This document shows, in pieces, positions 1 to 7,299 of a stretch of 24,265 nucleotides of DNA. The notes under the pieces were generated by a model that did no database searches, was not told where the DNA came from, and was given only the letters and a program-made list of their open reading frames with translations. Position 1 is the first letter of the stretch. Each line of letters opens with the position of its first letter. This stretch comes from Streptomyces sp. NRRL WC-3742 (GTDB lineage: Bacteria; Actinomycetota; Actinomycetes; Streptomycetales; Streptomycetaceae): assembly GCF_000720635.1 (NCBI RefSeq), contig NZ_JOCF01000100.1, forward strand, positions 1-24,265. Reading direction: 5' to 3'. The position numbers and the translations under genes are program-made.

Positions 1-150
1 CCCCCAGCCCGGAACAAACCCACCCACCACCCAACCGAACACACACCCCACAACCCCGCCCCGAACCCGGCCCCCCGCACACCGAACCGGACACACCGAG
101 CAGCCCCACACCCGGATACGGGCCCCAACTGCCCACACCCCGACCGCGCG
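1..150. other. C/A-rich low-complexity left edge
   Basis: The first ~150 bases are extremely C- and A-rich on the plus strand, with scattered CCCACC/CACACC runs and few T. I see no believable gene here; the open minus-strand frame across it has a composition-driven G/V/C-rich translation. It could be a natural skewed intergenic stretch or a poor assembly end. Confidence 0.4.
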
Positions 151-152
151 CA

Positions 153-175
153 GGAAGTCGGCCGGGCCGACTTCC
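153..175. repeat. Perfect 11-bp inverted repeat, 1-bp spacer
   Basis: GGAAGTCGGCC (153-163), one G, then GGCCGACTTCC (165-175). The arms match perfectly. It sits at the point where acetyltransferase homology ends, so it may mark a rearrangement junction, an operator or a terminator-like hairpin. There is no T-tract. Confidence 0.7.
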
Positions 176-547
176 CACGCACCGGACCAGACGGCGGCCC
201 ACCCGAGCACCCGGTCGTCCGGGTCGAGGGTGACCAGCCGGGGTTCGGCCATGCCGGCGGTGTCGAACACCTCCCAGGTCGGGGCGGTGGTCTCGAATGT
301 CGCGTCGCCGCCGTCGATGCCGAGCAGATAGACCGCCAGGACCTGCTCGGTGTGTTCGGGCCGCACCTCGGTGACCTTGGCAAAGCCCGAGATGTGGACC
401 TTGGGAAAGCGTTCGCCCAACGGTCGCTGCGACTGTTGGGCGAACGGAATGACTGCGGCCGCTGGGGCCCGCGTGGCGGCGTTCTCCATGAACAACAGGT
501 CCCGGCTGCCGGCGAGGTCGAGGGGGCTGAAAATCCTCGACCGTTCG

Positions 548-569
548 CAAGTTCACCGGGGTGAACTTG
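548..569. promoter_or_regulatory. Palindromic operator-like site
   Basis: CAAGTTCACC (548-557), GG, GGTGAACTTG (560-569) form a perfect 10-bp inverted repeat around a 2-bp centre. This has the size and symmetry of a dimeric repressor site (MarR, HxlR or TetR class). It lies upstream of the minus-strand remnant that starts at 489, so it probably once controlled that gene. No cognate regulator lies next to it. Confidence 0.5.
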
Positions 570-639
570 GCCTCCTCCCTGTGTGCAGCCAGGCTGCCGA
601 ACACGCTGATCCGGTGGCCTGAAAGCAGGTTCCTGACGC

Positions 640-924
640 TCAGGGAGTCCCGTGTGGCTTGCGACGGCGGTTGACCGCTCGGCTCACCGCCGCCGCGAGG
701 GAAGCCACGATGACGGCGCCGAAGAACCCGGGGATGACGCCTGCTGGTTCACCGTCCATGATGGCCGCAACCGCGCACCAAGCCCACCAGGCGGCACCGG
801 TTCCGAGAGCGAAGCGGTTCCCCACCAATGCCTGCGACCAGGAGTGACGGCGCTTGCCAGACCTGACGGCGTAGACCTCCACACCGATGACCACGGTCAG
901 GAGGACCACCAGGGCGATGGTCAT
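640..924 (-). CDS. Small membrane protein (94 aa)
   Basis: Predicted 94-residue integral membrane protein. An N-terminal hydrophobic helix (residues 2-19, IALVVLLTVVIGVEVYAV) is followed by a basic stretch, a second hydrophobic segment around AAWWAWCAVAAI (44-55) and a third, GVIPGFFGAVIVASLAAAV (62-80), and then an Arg/Lys-rich tail. The ATG at 924 is chosen because it overlaps the stop of the upstream secreted-protein gene in the ATGA configuration typical of translational coupling. The two are presumably one transcript. I do not recognise a family. The pairing suggests a membrane partner (immunity, tether or transport) for the secreted product, but that is inference. Confidence 0.6.
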   Translation of the reverse strand: MTIALVVLLTVVIGVEVYAVRSGKRRHSWSQALVGNRFALGTGAAWWAWCAVAAIMDGEPAGVIPGFFGAVIVASLAAAVSRAVNRRRKPHGTP

Positions 925-1846
925 CGGCAGTATCCTCCCGTGTACCGGTTGGCCTTCAGGTGCGGAACCTTGATGTTGACGCACTGGCCGGCGCGGTCCG
1001 CGCCCTGAGCTTCCCAGGTCCAGTACGCGATGGTCGCCCCGGCCGGCTTGGTGATCCCCGCCGGAATCAGAGCGACGATCGTACCGACGATGCCGCCGTT
1101 CTGAGCCAGGCTGCGGGTCTCGCTGCGGTTGAGATAGATCGTGCCCGTGACGATGCCCCAGGTGTAGTGGGGGTCGGCGACGACGGGGAACACGGCGCCA
1201 TCGGTGTCGACGCTCTGGGTGAGGGTGTCGTTGTCGAGGGTGTAGCGGGTGGGGAGGCTCTTGCCGGTGGCGTCCTTGGCCCAGGGGGCGTCGACCTGGC
1301 CCATGACGGTGGTGCCGCCGCCGGGCAACCGCTTGGCGATGTCGTAGCCGCCCTGGTCGTTGGGCACGAGTTCAGCGCCTTCGGGCAGGTCGAGGGTGAA
1401 ACCGTGGGCGGTGGGGGCCTTGTCGCTCTTGAGGGTGACCATGGCCCGGGCACCACCGTCGGTGGTGGCCTGGACGGCTATGTCGGTGGCCGGGGCGGCG
1501 TCGGGGTAGACGACAGTGCCGGCGCCGGCCCGGATGCCGGTGACGTCCTTGGCTGCGGCAGGCCGAGCGCGACGGTGGTGCCGTCGGCGGCGGTCGCCTC
1601 GACCGTGCCGTCGGAGGTGCCGGGGACCGTGACGCTCACCCGGCCGGCCTGCCCCTCGGTGACGGCGGTGCCGTCGACGGTGGGGGCCAGCTCCCCGGTG
1701 CCGGTGGCGCGTTCGACGACGGCCGCCGCGCGCTCGGCGGCGGAGGCGGTGTCGGTGGCCGACGCGGCCGGGGCGATTCCCAGGACGAGCGCGCCCGTGA
1801 TCGTGGCGGCGACGAGTCCGCTGGCGGTGCGCTGACGGTGGTTCAT
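921..1846 (-). pseudogene. Secreted protein, interrupted by a frameshift
   Basis: The gene starts at ATG 1846 (AAGGA ribosome site about 9 nt upstream) with a clear signal peptide: MNHRQRT, a hydrophobic core, then PAASA before TDTASA (~residue 30). The first frame is sensible through DGTTVALGLP and then fails near 1551-1570. One frame over, the coding sequence continues naturally (AAKDVTGIRAGAGTVVYPDA) down to the stop at 921. The second part carries VFPVVADPHYTW, a motif seen in actinobacterial secreted proteins, and a C-terminal domain with LNRSET, a hydrophobic Gly/Ala/Ile segment, one Cys mid-domain and a terminal GGYCR. Two Cys residues could form a disulfide. A single-base indel explains everything, so this is a recent pseudogene, a programmed frameshift or a sequencing error. 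Downstream it overlaps the small membrane protein gene by 4 nt. Confidence 0.65.
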
Positions 1847-1985
1847 GGGTTTCCTTCGTGAAGGGAGTTGGGGTGTCCCCGGGCCGAGGCAGAGGGGTCC
1901 GGGCGACCGGGAGTGATCTTGGGGCTGGACTCTGCCACGAGGAATGCGCGGCCCGGAAGTGGCATTTTCGGCTCCGCCGGGAAAA

Positions 1986-2001
1986 CGGGACCTAAGTCCC
2001 G
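1986..2001. promoter_or_regulatory. DosR/DevR-box-like palindrome
   Basis: CGGGAC, CTAA, GTCCCG: 6-bp arms around a 4-bp centre. This is close to the known DevR/DosR consensus core GGGACTWWAGTCCC from mycobacteria, and Streptomyces has DevR-like response regulators. A second, weaker match lies about 55 bp away. The spacing places the pair upstream of the gene starting at 1846. Confidence 0.4.
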
Positions 2002-2039
2002 AGGAACTAGCCAATCCCACCGCCGGACGAAGAGGTCGG

Positions 2040-2069
2040 AAGTCCTGAAAAGGGCAGGACTTTCGCCCT
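2040..2069. promoter_or_regulatory. Second DosR-like element with nested palindromes
   Basis: AAGTCCT (2040-2046) and AGGACTT (2056-2062) are a perfect 7-bp inverted repeat with a 9-bp spacer. Overlapping it, AGGACTTTCGCCCT (2056-2069) resembles a degenerate DosR box, and AAGGGC/GCCCTT flank the same core. Confidence 0.35.
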
Positions 2070-2204
2070 TATCCTTGTCCATCCGGAAGCGGCACAGCGG
2101 CGGCACACCACAACGGAGGATCTCTCGGACGACACTCAAAGCACTCCTGGCCTGCGCATATGTCAGTCCCCGCTCGAGCCGGAGGGCTACTGTCAGCGCG
2201 CCAC

Positions 2205-2223
2205 CCATAGATCTTCCCTATGG
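2205..2223. repeat. Short inverted repeat before surface-protein gene
   Basis: CCATAG (2205-2210), 7-bp spacer, CTATGG (2218-2223). It is possibly an operator or 5'-leader hairpin for the gene at 2310. Short arms mean chance is possible. Confidence 0.3.
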
Positions 2224-2309
2224 ATCCATCGGCGGGTGCGACGTATTAGTCGGAGGAAAAAGATGCCTATTATTCCCCCGCCCTGAATACTCGCGAGGAA
2301 CGGAATCGC

Positions 2310-3263
2310 ATGCGCCTGAAAAGAACAGCTTTCGCTTTGGCCGTCACGGCAGCGATGGCTTCGGCTGCCCTGCCCGCAGCGGCGGCGGAGCGGCCGAACC
2401 GTGCTGCGGCCACCAGCCCAGGACAGCCCGCTGGAGCCCCCGGCGCAACGCCTGGCCCTGGAGCGCGGACGGCGGCCGAGGCGGACCTGGACTTCACCGG
2501 CCTGCCCACCGACTTCGTCGCCGGCGGCAGCTGGCAGCAGTTCACCCTCAACCTGCACCACCCTCGCTCCACCGACGAGTTCAACAGGATGTTCGTCAAC
2601 GTCAAGGACCTGAAGCGCGTCGGAGTCTTCCCGCGCATGATCGAGCTGGAGGTCCTCGAAGACGGCCACTGGAAGCCTTCGAAGACCTGGAACGACGACG
2701 GGGACAACTGGACGAGCTTGCCCATCCACGACGAGGACCCGGTCGCCCCGGGTACCACAGAGATCCAGATCCGCCTCCGCTTCACCGCCGAGACCCCGCT
2801 CACCGACACGCTCTACATCGACGCGACCGCGTACTACGGCCCCACGGACGTCGTCCAGATGGCCCCGCCGAAGCTCATCCGGATCATCGGCGAGACGCCC
2901 ACCGACCCGGGTCCCGAGCCGAGCCCCGACCCCGGCGGCGGCACCGAACCCACCGACCCGGACCCCGGACCGAGCCCCGACCCCGGCGGCGGCACCGAAC
3001 CCACCGACCCGGCCGGCGAAACCACCCAGCCCGGCAGCCCCGGTACGGCGGAGCCCACTCCCGTCTCCTCGGACGAGCCCAATCGTGAGGAAGCGGTACC
3101 CGCCGCGCAGGAAGAGAGCGGAACCCGCCAGGCCGCGCCCGTCCCGGGTGGACAGCTCGCCCGCACCGGTGCCGCCACCCTGGGCATCGGCGCGGCAGCC
3201 GTCGCCACCGTTGGCGCAGGAGCCGTGCTGGCGCTCGCCGCCCGCCGTCGACGCCGGCACTGA
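2310..3263 (+). CDS. Sortase-anchored surface protein (LARTG signal)
   Basis: A 317-residue exported protein. A signal peptide (MRLKRTAFALAVTAAMASAA, cleavage after about AAAA at ~26) leads into an Ala/Pro linker. A beta-rich ectodomain (about 55-195) with many aromatic and acidic residues follows, then a Pro/Asp/Glu/Thr-rich stalk with a duplicated PSPDPGGGTEPTDP unit. The C-terminus has a full cell-wall sorting signal: LARTG near residue 284, a Gly/Ala/Val helix and a final RRRRRH. LAxTG signals are substrates of the class E sortases of streptomycetes, so the mature protein should be linked to peptidoglycan. The start ATG follows GAGGAACGG at good distance. I do not recognise the ectodomain. 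It is divergent from the frameshifted secreted-protein gene. Confidence 0.8.
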   Translation: MRLKRTAFALAVTAAMASAALPAAAAERPNRAAATSPGQPAGAPGATPGPGARTAAEADLDFTGLPTDFVAGGSWQQFTLNLHHPRSTDEFNRMFVNVKDLKRVGVFPRMIELEVLEDGHWKPSKTWNDDGDNWTSLPIHDEDPVAPGTTEIQIRLRFTAETPLTDTLYIDATAYYGPTDVVQMAPPKLIRIIGETPTDPGPEPSPDPGGGTEPTDPDPGPSPDPGGGTEPTDPAGETTQPGSPGTAEPTPVSSDEPNREEAVPAAQEESGTRQAAPVPGGQLARTGAATLGIGAAAVATVGAGAVLALAARRRRRH

Positions 3264-3446
3264 CCCACGCCCTCAGTCAGGTACTGAACACAATGACTTG
3301 ACAGGGAATGTCCGGGTGCGGCGATGACCGCAGAGTAGGACGGACCGGTGGCGTCTCCCGGCTCGCTGAAGTAGTCGCGGCGCCGGTGGCCGAAGGGAAG
3401 CAGCGTTCCCTGATGATCGAGCGTGTTCTAGATCGATCAGAGGTGT

Positions 3447-4820
3447 GTGTTGAGCGTGTGGCATGTGGTGCGGGTACCAGATCCTGGGCAGTGGGGATCG
3501 CTGCCTCCTGATGGTGTCTTGGGTGTGCAAGACCTTCCTGCGGAGGTAGCTCGGATCGGGTTGCGCCCAGGTGATCGGGTGTTCGTACGGCCCGACGGGA
3601 CCGTCGATGCGGACCTGCTGGACTTTGTCCGGTCCAGGGAATTTCGGAATCTGGAGCGGGAGACCAAGCGGAATTACGCGACAGATATTCGAATACTCCT
3701 GGACTTCTTGTCGGCTCGCGGTGTGACGTGGCGAGAAGCCTCCGAGCAGGACCTCGCGGACTTCCGTGACTGGCGCTGCAGGGCCGCGGAGAACCCGCAG
3801 CGGATCGGTGGAACGAAGTGGGACCGCGAGGCCGCCGCGTTCACCAAGTTGTTCAAGTGGGGGAAGGTCTACCCGCTGCCGGTTGACGTGGCACGGCGGG
3901 AGGACCGGGCTGCGGACTCGGTCAGCTCGCGGGTGTCGTGGCTGACGCCGCGTACCTGGGGGTTGTGGTCGGACGTGGGTCTGCGCGGCCACACCCGAGC
4001 GGGAGTGGCGGCTCCGGGGTGGGAGTCGCGGACGGAGATCCGCAACACGGGGTTCGTGCAACTGCTGCTGAGCTCGGGGCTGCGGCGGCAGGAGGCCGGT
4101 TCGCTGCTGACGTTCGAGCTGCCGACGCAGCATCTGCGGCACGGCCGCTACCTGCACGGTCGCGTTGCCGGCGCGGTGACGAGGTCGAAGACCACCCGGA
4201 CGTTCTACGCATCGGTGGATGCCGTCGGCCAGGCCGAGGCATACGTCCGGTCGGAGCGGGCCGGGGCGATCGAGCGCGCCCAGGCGACCGGCACTTACGA
4301 CCGCTTGCCGGTGATGCGACTGGTGACGAGGGTGACGCGCGGGCTGAACCCCAAGGTCGAGTGGGTGGACTCGGCAGGCGTCGTCGGCGGGCGCGAGCTG
4401 CACCGGCTGGGCTGGCGGGAGCGGCAGTGGCTGTTCCTGGAGGGGCCGGAAGGGCCCGAGCCTGCGTGGTTGTGGTTGACCGAGCAGGGGCTGCCGATGG
4501 CACCGGACCGCTGGAACGGCGTCTTCAGGGCCGCGAACCTTCGGTGCGAGGAGGTCCTGCTCAGCGAGAAGGAGCGCAGGATCGAGCGGAAGTTCCGGCT
4601 GGCGGAGGTCCAGGGGCGGACCCCTTACGCGACCCCGCACGCCGCCCGGCATTCGATGGCCCTGATCATGCTGATCCTGTTGAACGCGCTGTTCGAGTCC
4701 CGGTTCGGGCTCACGAAGGAGGACCGGCGGGAGTTCGCCCAGTTGTTCGGCGATCCGTGGTGGCTGGTGAAGACGCTCCTCGGGCATTCGGACAGTTCCA
4801 ATACCCGACGTCACCATTAG
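3447..4820 (+). pseudogene. Tn554-like tyrosine recombinase A, C-terminus lost
   Basis: 457 residues from a GTG (AGAGG just upstream; GTG 3456 is an alternative). An N-terminal SAM-like core-binding region (RNYATDIRILLDFLSARG, about 75-95) precedes the tyrosine-recombinase catalytic domain. I see the box-I arginine context (LLLSSGLRRQEAGSL), the box-II motif HAARHS and the next conserved segment LLGHSDSSNT. In this family the nucleophilic Tyr follows ~5-10 residues later (T-x-x-x-Y). Here the frame instead ends in RRHH-stop, so the catalytic Tyr is missing. The next gene is only the C-terminal end of a partner recombinase, followed by DUF6262. Recombinase A, recombinase B and DUF6262 is the usual three-gene order of streptomycete Tn554-like modules, so a deletion joining A to the end of B near 4800-4820 is the simplest explanation. 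Confidence 0.7.
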
Positions 4821-5362
4821 TGAAGGAAGTACGCCTGCGGGAGGCGGTCGAGCGCGTCACCCAGTTGCAGTTCGACCGCCACGGCGCCCGCATCTGGGGC
4901 GCGGTCACCAGCGTGCTCGACGCCGAACGCGCCCGCCGGGCCATCGGCGCGGTCGTCGTCCCCTTCGGCACCTGCTCCGAACCCACCAACGTGGCCGCCG
5001 GCGGCGGAGCCTGCCCGCTCCGCTTCCGCTGCGTGGGCTGCGACCACTTCTCCACCGACATCTCCTACCTTCCGGACCTCCGCACCTACCTCGACGACCT
5101 GCTCCGGCAACGGAAGAAGCTGAGATCGATGTCCGAGGCCGACGACTGGGCCCGCGCCGAGGCCACCCCGTCGGATGCGGAGATCACCCGCATCCGACGT
5201 CTTATCCAGCGCGTCACCGAAGACGTCGACACGCTCACCGAGGCCGAACGCGCCGAGATCCAGAAGGCCGCCAAGACCGTCCGACAGATGCGTCAGAACT
5301 TCCTCGGCATGCCCCGCATCCGTCAGCCCCTGCCCGACCTCCGAGTGGAGCGACCCGCATGA
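4820..5362 (+). pseudogene. Tn554-like recombinase B, C-terminal fragment
   Basis: The frame encodes a recognisable C-terminal region of the second recombinase of these modules: LREAVERVTQLQFDRHGARIW, PFGTCSEPTNVAAGGGACP, RFRCVGCDHFSTDISYLPDL, then a coiled, charged tail ending in GMPRIRQPLPDLR. The Cys residues (C-x-x-C in RCVGC, plus two upstream) look like a metal-binding knuckle. The N-terminal ~450 residues and the whole catalytic domain are absent. A GTG at 4820 overlaps the stop of the preceding gene as TAGTG, so the fragment could still be translated by reinitiation. It overlaps the DUF6262 gene by 4 nt (ATGA). Confidence 0.65.
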
Positions 5363-5724
5363 CCGCCCCCCAACCCGCAGTCCAGGCCATGGTCGAGGGC
5401 CGCCGCGCCGACACCGGGCGGCGCCGCCAACGCGTCCTGGCCGCCCTCGCCGACGCCGCGAAGAACGGCACGGACGTCAGCGTCACCGCGATCGCCCGCC
5501 ACGCGGGTGTCGACCGCACGTTCCTCTACCGCCACCGCGACCTCCTCACTCAGATACACGCCCAGGCCGCCGAACCTGTCACCGCCCCTGGTGGTCACGG
5601 CCCGGCCGTCAGCCGGGCCTCGCTCAAGGCCGACCTCGCGGCCGCCGCCGCCCGCACCGCCAACCGCGAGCTCATGGCTCAGCTCAACCGCCAGGCCGAC
5701 CGCTCACCCAACCCGCCCGGGTAA
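5359..5724 (+). CDS. DUF6262 family protein of Tn554-like module
   Basis: A 121-residue protein with an HTH-like core: RRADTGRRRQRVLAALADAA, then VSVTAIARHAGVDRTFLYRH, which reads as a TetR-like helix-turn-helix, and a helical C-terminus rich in Ala/Arg. Proteins of this type (DUF6262) are the third gene of Tn554-like tyrosine-recombinase modules and are thought to be transposition accessory factors, comparable in position to TnpC. The ATG overlaps the preceding stop (ATGA). Length is normal, and this appears to be the only intact gene left in the module. Confidence 0.7.
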   Translation: MTAPQPAVQAMVEGRRADTGRRRQRVLAALADAAKNGTDVSVTAIARHAGVDRTFLYRHRDLLTQIHAQAAEPVTAPGGHGPAVSRASLKADLAAAAARTANRELMAQLNRQADRSPNPPG

Positions 5725-5738
5725 GCACTCGCGCCCCG

Positions 5739-5785
5739 CGACAACCCGGTTCCCGGTCTCTCAGCGGCCGGGAACCGGGTTGTCG
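5739..5785 (+). terminator. 18-bp-stem hairpin after transposition module
   Basis: Left arm 5739-5756 (CGACAACCCGGTTCCCGG) and right arm 5768-5785 pair perfectly over 18 bp with an 11-nt loop. There is no U-tract, as is common for actinomycete terminators. It lies 15 nt after the DUF6262 stop, so it is either the module's terminator or an element end. Confidence 0.6.
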
Positions 5786-5904
5786 GGAACGGGTTCTGTG
5801 AGGATCTTGTGAGCCATCGCCGCATTTCAGAGGCATCCCCGCGCTGTTCTGCCAGCAGTGAACACTGGTTCGGCCGAGCTCGACAATCACTACGGTCCAG
5901 TCCC

Positions 5905-6657
5905 ATGACGATTACGACGCGCACGGTCGAGTACCAGGCCGACGGTCTGACGATGATCGGGCACCTCGCCGTGCCGGCCGGTGTCGATCGTCGGCCCGCG
6001 GTGCTGCTCGGGCCAGAGGGCATGGGGCTCAGCGATGTCGAGCGCCACCGGGCCGATGCCCTCGCCGAGCTGGGATACGTAGTGCTGGCCTTCGACCTTC
6101 ACGGCGGGCGCTATTTGGGTCACCCTGAGGAGATGCTGGCCCGTTGCCTGCCGCTGCTCGCCAACCCTGACCGGATGCGGGGCATCGGCCACGCGGCGCT
6201 CGACGTATTGCGCGCCGAGCCGCGGACCGACCCCGACCGGATCGCCGCCGTCGGCTACGGCACCGGGGGCGCCATCGCGCTGGAACTCGGGCGCGACGGC
6301 GTCAACCTGCGCGCGATCGGGACAGTCAACGCAACTACCACGGGCCGACCGGGCGAGGCGGCGCGCATTCGCTGCCCGGTGTGGGCCGGCGTGGGGTCGG
6401 AAGACCCGATCATGCCGCCCGCACAACGGGACGCGTTCACCGCCGAGATGCAGGCCGCAGGCGTCGACTGGCGCCTCGTGGTCTACGGCGGCGCCTTGCA
6501 CGCCTTCCACCACCCGCCGGTCGACCACCCCACGGTCCCCTGCGTCGGCTACCACCCACGGCACGCGCAGCGCGCCTGGCGCGACGTCGTCGACCTGCTC
6601 TCCGAGTGCCTTCCTCTCAAGATCGCCCGATCCACCGCGGACGGCGAGGGCGAGTAG
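5905..6657 (+). CDS. Dienelactone hydrolase-like protein, nucleophile absent
   Basis: A 250-residue alpha/beta-hydrolase of the dienelactone hydrolase type. The order of elements fits: an N-terminal strand pair (GLTMIGHLAVP), PAVLLGPEGMGLSD (oxyanion/Glu region), LAELGYVVLAFDLHGG, the nucleophile elbow VGYGTGGAIAL (116-126), the Asp loop GSEDPIMPP (D167) and the His segment GGALHAFHHP (H199). In this family the elbow is G-x-C-x-G-G; here residue 119 is Gly (codon GGC at 6259-6261, one base from TGC). Asp and His are kept. The protein may therefore be catalytically dead or have shifted function. ATG 5905 is chosen over upstream in-frame starts because homology begins there. It stands alone between mobile-element debris. 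Confidence 0.7.
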   Translation: MTITTRTVEYQADGLTMIGHLAVPAGVDRRPAVLLGPEGMGLSDVERHRADALAELGYVVLAFDLHGGRYLGHPEEMLARCLPLLANPDRMRGIGHAALDVLRAEPRTDPDRIAAVGYGTGGAIALELGRDGVNLRAIGTVNATTTGRPGEAARIRCPVWAGVGSEDPIMPPAQRDAFTAEMQAAGVDWRLVVYGGALHAFHHPPVDHPTVPCVGYHPRHAQRAWRDVVDLLSECLPLKIARSTADGEGE

Positions 6658-6708
6658 CCCCCGCACCACACCTGTTGCATCCACTACAGTGCTCGTGACC
6701 GCTCCTGA

Positions 6709-6993
6709 GCTGCGAAAACTCCAATCGCACACCCACAAAACCCGTCGGCCCGCACCATCCGTCTCGGGCAGCGGCCGCACCCCGTTCCACTGGACCCGGC
6801 CAGCTGGGCCGATCTCAGCCACGCCCTGGACCTGTGCGGCGTCCCACCCCGGATGCTTCGGTGCACCCGACTCGCCGACCTGGTGAACACCCTGGACCCC
6901 AAGCTCGTCGCCGCCGCCTTCGGCATGGATCCCGAAGGCGTCGTGATCTACCTCGCCGACCACGTCGAACCGGGCCGCCTGCCTGAGCCATGA
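6709..6993 (+). pseudogene. Site-specific integrase, decayed C-terminus
   Basis: The plus frame from just after a stop at 6706 to the stop at 6993 reads RPHPVPLDPASWADL, then DLCGVPPRMLRCTRLADLVN, TLDPKLVAAAFGMDPEG and YLADHV. This matches the extreme C-terminus of streptomycete site-specific integrase/recombinase-type proteins, with what looks like an internal deletion between ADL and SHALDLCGV. No start, catalytic core or upstream part is present, so it is a remnant. Confidence 0.5.
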
Positions 6994-7011
6994 CCACAAG
7001 TCAGCCGGTCA

Positions 7012-7170
7012 TCATCGGCTGCGGCCGCTCGGGATGCCTTCGGTCCGCTCCCGGACGGTTCTCGCCGAGTCCAGCAGCTCTCGAACTGCCGTCCCTTCAC
7101 TACGGGAACGCACTGCCGGAAGCGGCTCGAAGTCGTCCGGCATGACATCCAACGCCAGGGCCAGGTCTCC
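7012..7170 (-). pseudogene. Unrecognised coding remnant
   Basis: A minus-strand frame of about 50 codons reads GDLALALDVMPDDFEPLPAV, SEGTAVRELLDSARTVRERT and ends GRSR-stop at 7012. Amino-acid usage and codon bias look like real helical coding sequence, but there is no start, and it abuts the broken end of an IS21-type remnant in another frame. I cannot name the family. Confidence 0.3.
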
Positions 7171-7297
7171 AGGAACTGGTTGTTCCGCTCGACCATGCCC
7201 TTGTATTCGGGGTCGCGGGGCGGCGCGAGCTTGGTCTTCGTGGCCAGCGTCCCGGCGAACGCGGCGGCCGGTGCGGTCACCATCGAGTCGGCCACGG
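7164..7297 (-). pseudogene. IS21-type transposase (IstA) fragment
   Basis: About 44 codons on the minus strand read AFAGTLATKTKLAPPRDPEY and KGMVERNNQFLET. The pattern DPE-x-KG-x-VER-x-N-x-x-LET is typical of the third acidic region of the DDE domain in IS21-family and related transposases (the catalytic Glu lies in the VER motif). The frame is interrupted right after QFLET. Neither the rest of IstA nor IstB is present. It lies directly against the 3' end of the dehydrogenase gene. Confidence 0.6.
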
Positions 7298-7299
7298 CT

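Larger units (their letters stand above)
1..489 (-). pseudogene. Truncated GNAT acetyltransferase-like frame
   Basis: On the minus strand a frame opens at an ATG (489) and stays open to the window edge. Its middle (about 378 down to 200) reads VRPEHTEQVLAVYLLGIDGG, DATFETT and RVLGWAAV, the first half of a phosphinothricin/GNAT-type N-acetyltransferase (the alpha1-beta2 region, the ATFET signature and the strand before the acetyl-CoA site). After WAAV the homology stops. The expected acetyl-CoA loop (Q/R-x-x-G-x-G/A) is absent and the frame runs into low-complexity C/A-rich DNA. The break lies just before a perfect inverted repeat at 153-175. Codons upstream of the ATG, in the same frame, read RIFSPLDLAG, which resembles the start of Old Yellow Enzyme-type reductases, so the frame may be a mosaic of two genes. 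I regard it as a non-functional remnant. It could also be a gene whose 3' half is novel. Confidence 0.5.
1847..2309. other. Intergenic region between divergent secreted-protein genes
   Basis: About 460 bp with no convincing gene; an open minus-strand frame here lacks the GC-rich third positions of the neighbours. It contains three palindromic elements, listed separately, and the ribosome site (GAGGAACGG) for the gene at 2310. Confidence 0.5.

Noticed and set aside
960..1835. Long plus-strand open frame
   Set aside because: Antisense to the secreted-protein gene; Gly/Val/Arg-rich translation without domains. The minus strand has the signal peptide and ribosome site.
1843..2208. Minus-strand frame of 121 codons in the intergenic region
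   Set aside because: Third codon positions are not GC-rich as in neighbouring genes, and there is no ribosome site or recognisable domain.
2193..3260. Long minus-strand open frame
   Set aside because: Complement of the LARTG surface-protein gene; no start signal or motif.
5890..6999. Minus-strand frame of 369 codons
   Set aside because: Antisense to the hydrolase gene, which has clear family motifs on the plus strand.
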